Below, in pieces: positions 6,069-10,410 of a stretch of 10,410 nt of DNA (positions within the stretch are counted from its first letter, which is position 1; each line of letters opens with the position of its first letter). The position numbers and the translations under genes are program-made. The notes under the pieces were generated by a model, which saw only the letters and a list, made by a program, of their open reading frames with translations, searched no databases and had not been told where the DNA came from. The DNA lies in assembly GCA_030682505.1 (NCBI GenBank), contig JAUXOH010000165.1:1-10410 (forward strand), written 5' to 3'. The DNA comes from Candidatus Didemnitutus sp. (GTDB lineage Bacteria; Verrucomicrobiota; Verrucomicrobiia; Opitutales; Opitutaceae).

Positions 6069-9000
6069 TCAGGGGATGCGCAACTTCATGCCGACGCGCA
6101 GCGTGCCCTGGGCATCGATCACATCGCGGTTGGCGTTGAAGATTTCCTGCCAGCGACCGGGCGTACCGTAGTAGCGATTGCTGATCAGCGACAGGGTGTC
6201 GGCGGGCTCGACCGTGTGCACGCGGTCCGCTGTCACCACCACGGCGGCGACCGGGACCGGGAGCGGCGCAGGCGCGCGCGCGGTTTTCAATTCGTAATTC
6301 TCGCGGGCGAGCACGTCGTTGGCTCCTTGCACTTGGGCCAACAACGCGCGCAGCGCGGCGGCCTCGGAGCCGGCTTGGGTGCCGCTGCGCTGCAGGGCGG
6401 CGAGCGCCTGACCCAAACGCGTGCTCTCGGCTTGGGCGGCAGTGGTGGCAGCTTCGGCGGCGGCGAGTCGTGCCGTCAAATTGTCGCGCTCGGTCGATTT
6501 TTCGTTTGCGGCCTGGTTGGTGCGGCCGAGCAGGGCGTCGTGTTCGCGTTGCAATTGGAGGAAAGAGCGCAACGAGATCGCCAGCCGCGTTTCGGCTTCT
6601 TCCAGTTTGTCGGTGAGGTCGGGTGCGGGCTCCGCCGCCACCGGGACAGCGCTGGCGGCCGCGCGAGCGGCTTCCAACTCGGAGCGCGTGGCCGCGAGGG
6701 ACGCTTCCAATGCGGCGACCTGCGGCTGGAGGTTCGGATAGGCCGGGGCGGGTGCGACGCCGGCCAGTTGACTCTCGAGGTCGACGACGCGGTCGCGCAA
6801 ATCAGGATACGTGGGCGCCGGGATTTCGCGCGGTGCGGCGGCGGCGGCGACCAGCGTGCGATTCTCGGCCAGGAGCTTGTTGGCGGCAGCTTGCGCGGCT
6901 TCGGCTTGTTGCTGGCTGCTGGTCAACTGGGCGCGCAGGGTTTGCAACTCCAAGCCGGTTCCGTCCCGGGCGGTGGTGAGCGCGGCAATCCGGCTCGCGC
7001 CAGTGCTGACCTGCTGCAGGGCCTGCGCGAGTTGGGCCTCGAGGTTTTGCACCTGCGCGCGCTGGTCGGAGAACGCCGGCGGGGCATCGCGCAACGCCAC
7101 CACCTGGGCTTCCAGATCACTGACCCGTTCACGAAGATCGGGGTAGGAGGGCGCAACGGGTTGCTGGCGGTTCGCCAGTTGGGCGCGCACCGTCTGCAGT
7201 TCCGCATCCACGCCGTTCTTGGCTTCGGTGAAGGCGGCAAAGCGTTTCTCGCTCGTGGCCAGCTGTTGTTGGGCGGAAGCGAGCTGCGCCTCAAGGGTCT
7301 GCACTTGCTCGCGGAGATCGGCTCCGGGAGCCGGGGCATCGCGCAAGGTGACCACTTGAGCTTCCAGTTCGCTGACGCGTTCGCGGAGATCAGGGTAGGC
7401 CGGGGAGGCGGGTTGCTCGGTGGGTGCGGCGGTGGGGGCCCGCGCGAGTTGCTGCCTGAGCTCCGCCACGCGACCTTCCGCGAGACGCACGTGCTCTTGA
7501 GCTTCGTCGACTTGTTGCAGGCCGAGCGCCAGTTGGGTGCGCACGGTTTGCAATTCGGAGTCAACCGCGGCCTTGGCTTCATGGAGGGCCGCGAAGCGGG
7601 TTGCGTTGGTCGCGGCCTCTTGGGCGGCGGCAGCGAGTTGGGCTGCGAGGGTTTGCACCTGTTCGCGTTGATCGGCGAACGGCGGTGGCGTGGCGCGCAC
7701 GGTGGCGATCTCGGCTTCAAGCTCGGTCACACGGTCGCGCAAATCGGGATCGGCCGGTGCATTGGGCTGCGCGGTGGTCGCGGCCTCGAGCTGGGCGATA
7801 CGTTGGGTGAGTTCGGCGACGCGTGCTTCGGCGAGTTGCACCTGCTCGTGGGCGGCACGGCTCAGGTTGGTCGCGGCCGCGATCTCCGTCTGCGTCTGCG
7901 CGGCGAGTGCCTGGTTCTCGCCTTGCAGCCTCTCCGCGGCAGCTTGGGCGACGGCGGTTTGTTCCCGGCTGTCTGCGAGCTGGGTGCGGAGGGTTTGCAG
8001 TTCGGAATCAACCCCCGTCTTGGCTTCATGGAGAGCCGCGAAGCGAGTTGCGTGCGTCCCGGCTTCTTGGGCCGCGACGGCGAGTTGGGCTGCGAGGGTT
8101 TGCACTTGTTCGCGTTGATCAGCGAACGGCGGTGGCGTGGCCCGCACGGTGGCGATCTCCGCTTCGAGCTCGGTCACGCGGTCGCGCAAATCAGGATAGG
8201 TGGGGGCGGGCACTTGCGCGGCGGTGGCGGCCTGCAGTTGCGCGACCTGTTGGGTGAGCTCGCCGATGCGCGTTTCGGCCAAACGAACTTTTTCTTGGGC
8301 CGTGCGATCCACTTCGTTGGCTTCGCTGATGGCTGTTTGGGCCTGGACCATCGCAGCATCATGGGCGGCCTTGAGCTGAACGGTTTCCGCTTCCGCGGCG
8401 TCACTCTGTTGTTGGAGGCGCGCCAGTTGGGCGGTCAGGGCCTGCAATTCAGATTCAACCCCACGGTGGGCGTCGTTGAGCGAGGCGGCGCGAGTTTCGC
8501 TGGTCGCAACCTGTTCGCGCGCGGTGGTGAGTTGGGCCTCGAGGGATTGCACCTGTTCGCGTTGATCAGCGAACGGCGGTGGGGTGGCGCGCACGGTGGC
8601 GATTTCGGTTTCGAGCTCGGCCACGCGATCGCGCAAGTCGGGGTAGGCGGGGGCGGGCGTTTCGCGCGGGGCGGATGCGGCGGCGGTCAGGGCGCTGTTT
8701 TCGGCGCGCAGCTGGTGTGCTTCCGCCTCGGCGGCCTCGGCTTGCTGCGAACGTTCGGTCAGTTGAACGCGCAACGCATCCAACTCGGAAGCAACGGTGC
8801 GGTTCACCGCACTGAGTTCGGTGAGACGGGCCTGGTGGTCGGTCGCTTGTTGCGTGACGGCGGTGAGTTGGACCTCGAGGGACGCCACCTGTTCGCGTTG
8901 ATCGGCGAAGGGCGGGGGCGTGGCGCGCACAGTCGCGATTTCGGCCTCGAGGCTGGACACACGCGCGCGCAGATCGGGATAGGAGGGCGGCTGGGCGGCC

Positions 9001-9635
9001 GCGACCTGCAGTTGGGAGATCTGCTGTTGAAGTTCGATTGTGCGACGGGCGGCGTCTTGCGCGCTCGCTTGGACGGTTTCGCTCAGCAGACGGGCGGCGG
9101 CGGCCTCCTGCTTGGACTGGGCGGCAAGGGATTGGGAGATGTCGCGCTCACCCCGCAAGGCAGCTATCTCACCGACCAGATCCGTGATCTTGGTGGAGAG
9201 AGCATCGCGTTCGCGACGCAGCTGTTCGGCGGCATCGACCACCGTGGAAGTATCGGGCGTGGCGGTGGGGGCGACGGTTGGGACGGGCACCGGGATCAGG
9301 CCGAGCGCGGCGCGGCGCTGCGCGAGAAGTTGGCGTCCCGTCGCCAGCTCGGCGGAACTCAGTCTCGCGATGAGGCTATCCAAGGCGCGCCCGCGTGCGC
9401 CGTTTTCCAAGGCGATCGAGAGCCAAACGAAAGCCTCCATGGGGTCCTTGGCCACGCCCTGACCTTCAGCGTAGGCCAGCCCGAGGTTGTATTGGGCGAT
9501 GGCGTTGCCCTGCTCGGCCTTGATCGTGAGCCTGGCAAGTTCACCGTCGGCCGCGGGAGCCGCGTTCAGAACACCGGGCAGAGTTAAGCCGAGAAAAGCG
9601 GCAAGCAGGAAACGGGAAAGATTCGTGGTGGGCAT
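6069..9635 (-). CDS. Exported Sel1 / repeat coiled-coil / LysM protein (about 1188 residues)
   Basis: Architecture from the N-terminus: a signal peptide (residues 1-25, hydrophobic FLLAAFLGLTLPG with a cleavable NAA); one clear Sel1-like repeat plus a partial second (about 38-95, AEQGNAIAQYNLGLAYAEGQG then DPMEAFVWLSIALENGA); a Pro/Thr-rich linker (about 114-130); a very long Gln/Ala/Glu-rich coiled coil (about 134-1110); a Pro/Ala/Val linker; and a C-terminal LysM domain (1140-1188, HTVEPADTLSLISNRYYGTP ... NANRDVI ... LRVGMKLRIP). The coil is made of units opening with PxYPDLRxRV at residues 219, 331, 480, 629, 747, 831, 943 and 966. Most carry a proline break (ATPPPFADQREQVQ) about 20 residues in. 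LysM normally binds peptidoglycan, so the protein probably spans part of the periplasm as an envelope tether or scaffold (inference). I prefer the ATG at 9635 over that at 9671 because it puts the signal peptide at the N-terminus. Cysteine is absent and Trp scarce. I do not recognise a named family. Confidence 0.85.
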   Translation of the reverse strand: MPTTNLSRFLLAAFLGLTLPGVLNAAPAADGELARLTIKAEQGNAIAQYNLGLAYAEGQGVAKDPMEAFVWLSIALENGARGRALDSLIARLSSAELATGRQLLAQRRAALGLIPVPVPTVAPTATPDTSTVVDAAEQLRRERDALSTKITDLVGEIAALRGERDISQSLAAQSKQEAAAARLLSETVQASAQDAARRTIELQQQISQLQVAAAQPPSYPDLRARVSSLEAEIATVRATPPPFADQREQVASLEVQLTAVTQQATDHQARLTELSAVNRTVASELDALRVQLTERSQQAEAAEAEAHQLRAENSALTAAASAPRETPAPAYPDLRDRVAELETEIATVRATPPPFADQREQVQSLEAQLTTAREQVATSETRAASLNDAHRGVESELQALTAQLARLQQQSDAAEAETVQLKAAHDAAMVQAQTAISEANEVDRTAQEKVRLAETRIGELTQQVAQLQAATAAQVPAPTYPDLRDRVTELEAEIATVRATPPPFADQREQVQTLAAQLAVAAQEAGTHATRFAALHEAKTGVDSELQTLRTQLADSREQTAVAQAAAERLQGENQALAAQTQTEIAAATNLSRAAHEQVQLAEARVAELTQRIAQLEAATTAQPNAPADPDLRDRVTELEAEIATVRATPPPFADQREQVQTLAAQLAAAAQEAATNATRFAALHEAKAAVDSELQTVRTQLALGLQQVDEAQEHVRLAEGRVAELRQQLARAPTAAPTEQPASPAYPDLRERVSELEAQVVTLRDAPAPGADLREQVQTLEAQLASAQQQLATSEKRFAAFTEAKNGVDAELQTVRAQLANRQQPVAPSYPDLRERVSDLEAQVVALRDAPPAFSDQRAQVQNLEAQLAQALQQVSTGASRIAALTTARDGTGLELQTLRAQLTSSQQQAEAAQAAANKLLAENRTLVAAAAAPREIPAPTYPDLRDRVVDLESQLAGVAPAPAYPNLQPQVAALEASLAATRSELEAARAAASAVPVAAEPAPDLTDKLEEAETRLAISLRSFLQLQREHDALLGRTNQAANEKSTERDNLTARLAAAEAATTAAQAESTRLGQALAALQRSGTQAGSEAAALRALLAQVQGANDVLARENYELKTARAPAPLPVPVAAVVVTADRVHTVEPADTLSLISNRYYGTPGRWQEIFNANRDVIDAQGTLRVGMKLRIP
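6738..8981 (-). repeat. In-frame repeat array inside the LysM coiled-coil gene
   Basis: Units opening with the codons for YPDLR (Tyr replaced by Asp in the fourth) begin at 8981, 8645, 8198, 7751, 7397, 7145, 6809 and 6740, reading on the minus strand. Successive spacings are 336, 447, 447, 354, 252, 336 and 69 bp, all multiples of three. The third and fourth units are highly similar at the DNA level around 7573-7760 and 8020-8207 at a constant offset of 447 bp, which indicates fairly recent duplication. Divergence is greatest toward the C-terminal end of the gene. Confidence 0.85.
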
Positions 9636-9727
9636 GTCCGTTGAGGCACGATTAATGGCCGTCCCGGTCATCCGCGCAAGCCCACCCGTTCGCGCCGGGC
9701 AAGAATCAGGGCAATCTCACTCGCGCA

Positions 9728-10360
9728 TTACGGGTTGAGTGCCCGGCGGGCCGCGACCAGCAGCTCCTCGGGGGTGAGGCGCTGCGGGTAGTTGGCATCG
9801 CTGTGGGCGAAACGGATCGTGCCGGAGCGATCGACCAGAAAGACCGCCGGCACCGGCAGCCACCGCGCTTCGGGTTCACCGGGAATCGGCGCCAGATCAA
9901 AACCGTAGCCCTCGTAGGCTTGGCGGGTTTCGTCATCCATCCGGAACGCCAATCCGAACGCCGCGGCGGCCTCCATCCCGCGATCAGAAAACAAGCGGTA
10001 GGCGTAGTGGTGTTTGTTCATCGCTTCGGCCACGGCGAAGGGTCGATCAGGACTGAGGGCGATCAATTGGTAGCCGAGGTCGGTCAGGCCGGCCTCGACT
10101 TCCTGCAGATCGGCGAGCTGGCGGGTGCAATAGGGGCACCAACCACCGCGATAGAAAATCAACACGGTGGACCGGCCCTCCACCAGGTCGGCGAGCTGGA
10201 CCGCTTGGTCGTCCGCCGTGCGCAGCGTTGCGGCGGGCATGGCCACCCCGACCGACAGAGGCTGAACCAAGGTGGGCGACGCCGCGGCCGTCAGACCCCA
10301 GACCAGCGACGACGAAGCCAGGAGCAAAAGGACAGCGAGCAGAGGACGGGCATGGTGCAT
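9728..10360 (-). CDS. Exported peroxiredoxin-like (AhpC/TSA, thioredoxin-fold) protein
   Basis: The 210-residue protein starts with a signal peptide or N-terminal anchor (about residues 5-27, LLAVLLLLASSSLVWGLTAA), so it is predicted to act outside the cytoplasm. The thioredoxin fold follows: VGVAMPAATLRTADDQAVQL (38-57), then VLIFYRGGWCPYC with the CxxC pair C75/C78, ALSPDRP (101-107), and the cis-proline region LPVPAVFLVD (168-177, P171). This pattern fits the peroxiredoxin-like AhpC/TSA families. The classical peroxidatic motif PxxxTxxC is not present (Gly72 where Thr is expected), so it may be a thiol reductase or an atypical peroxidase. The ATG at 10360 is the only standard start upstream of the signal peptide; the frame is open farther upstream but holds no ATG or GTG. 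It lies 92 bp upstream of, and on the same strand as, the LysM coiled-coil gene, possibly as an operon. Confidence 0.88.
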   Translation of the reverse strand: MHHARPLLAVLLLLASSSLVWGLTAAASPTLVQPLSVGVAMPAATLRTADDQAVQLADLVEGRSTVLIFYRGGWCPYCTRQLADLQEVEAGLTDLGYQLIALSPDRPFAVAEAMNKHHYAYRLFSDRGMEAAAAFGLAFRMDDETRQAYEGYGFDLAPIPGEPEARWLPVPAVFLVDRSGTIRFAHSDANYPQRLTPEELLVAARRALNP

Positions 10361-10381
10361 CGATGACAGGAGGCCATGACA

Positions 10382-10410
10382 GGCCGGATTATTCCACGAA
10401 TAACCCGGCC
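10382..10410. terminator. Strong hairpin at the window edge, probable terminator of a gene outside the window
   Basis: GGCCGGATTATTC (10382-10394) pairs with GAATAACCCGGCC (10398-10410) across a CAC loop. Twelve of the 13 pairs are Watson-Crick, with one A-C mismatch. It lies just upstream of the peroxiredoxin-like gene. A T-tract, if any, would lie beyond the window on the plus strand; on the minus strand only TGTCATGG follows. It could be a terminator, or a regulatory hairpin in the leader of the peroxiredoxin-like gene. Confidence 0.4.

Noticed and set aside
6021..9587. A 1188-codon open frame on the plus strand, antisense to the LysM coiled-coil gene
   Set aside because: Its codons lie exactly opposite the sense codons, so it could only be stopped where the sense strand uses TTA, CTA or TCA, which are rare in GC-rich genes. 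The product is Gly/Arg/Leu-rich with repeats that merely mirror the sense repeats. The sense frame has a signal peptide, Sel1 and LysM, so this is a shadow.
9636..9671. An upstream ATG giving 12 more residues on the LysM protein
   Set aside because: It would bury the signal peptide behind a polar stretch. The ATG at 9635 gives a standard signal sequence.
9636..9727. Possible promoter for the LysM gene (TTGCGC, 17 bp, ATTAAT on the minus strand)
   Set aside because: Only three and four consensus matches; too weak to list as a feature.
10368..10410. AGGAGG followed by ATG on the plus strand, open to the window end
   Set aside because: The spacing of two bases is too short for an SD, and the frame runs straight into a strong hairpin. 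It lies in the leader of the minus-strand gene.

Overview
The window is GC-rich, densely coding bacterial chromosome. It shows no rRNA, tRNA, CRISPR array, transposase or phage gene. Gene content and style fit a Gram-negative from the PVC group, most likely Verrucomicrobiota (Opitutaceae-like). The pointers are a large M14 peptidase with a GATase-like tail, a phosphofructokinase of the mixed ATP/PPi-type lineage, a very long exported coiled-coil/LysM protein, and REP-like double hairpins. This taxonomic placement is inference from protein style, not from a marker gene.

Layout: (1) 1-1794 (+) is the C-terminal part of an M14-type zinc carboxypeptidase-like protein whose N-terminus lies outside the window; it ends at a good intrinsic terminator (1815-1853). 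(2) 1995-3080 (+) is a 6-phosphofructokinase with Gly in the ATP-type position and Lys in the PPi-type position. (3) 3112-3163 holds two tandem perfect hairpins of REP type. (4) 3260-4066 (+) is a polytopic membrane protein whose second half has visibly lower GC than its first half and may be a fusion. (5) 4128-5003 (-) is a beta-hydroxyacid dehydrogenase (3-hydroxyisobutyrate dehydrogenase family). It is divergent from (6) 5105-6043 (+), an AEC-family permease; about 100 bp with a central 10-bp palindrome separates them. (7) 6069-9635 (-) is an exported protein of about 1188 residues: signal peptide, Sel1-like repeat, a long coiled coil built from repeating units, and a C-terminal LysM domain. 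(8) 9728-10360 (-) is an exported peroxiredoxin/thioredoxin-fold protein just upstream of (7). The window ends in a strong hairpin (10382-10410).

How they work together: most genes look like independent housekeeping or envelope units. PFK is glycolytic. The dehydrogenase and permease could share a regulated promoter region and handle a small carboxylate (inference). The peroxiredoxin-like protein and the LysM coiled-coil protein lie in tandem, 92 bp apart, and both are exported, so they may form an envelope-related operon (inference). None of the six complete genes has a recognisable Shine-Dalgarno sequence, and several starts follow pyrimidine-rich leaders. I see no obvious defence system or biosynthetic cluster. 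The most unusual items are the repeat-built LysM coiled-coil protein and the possible chimeric membrane gene.
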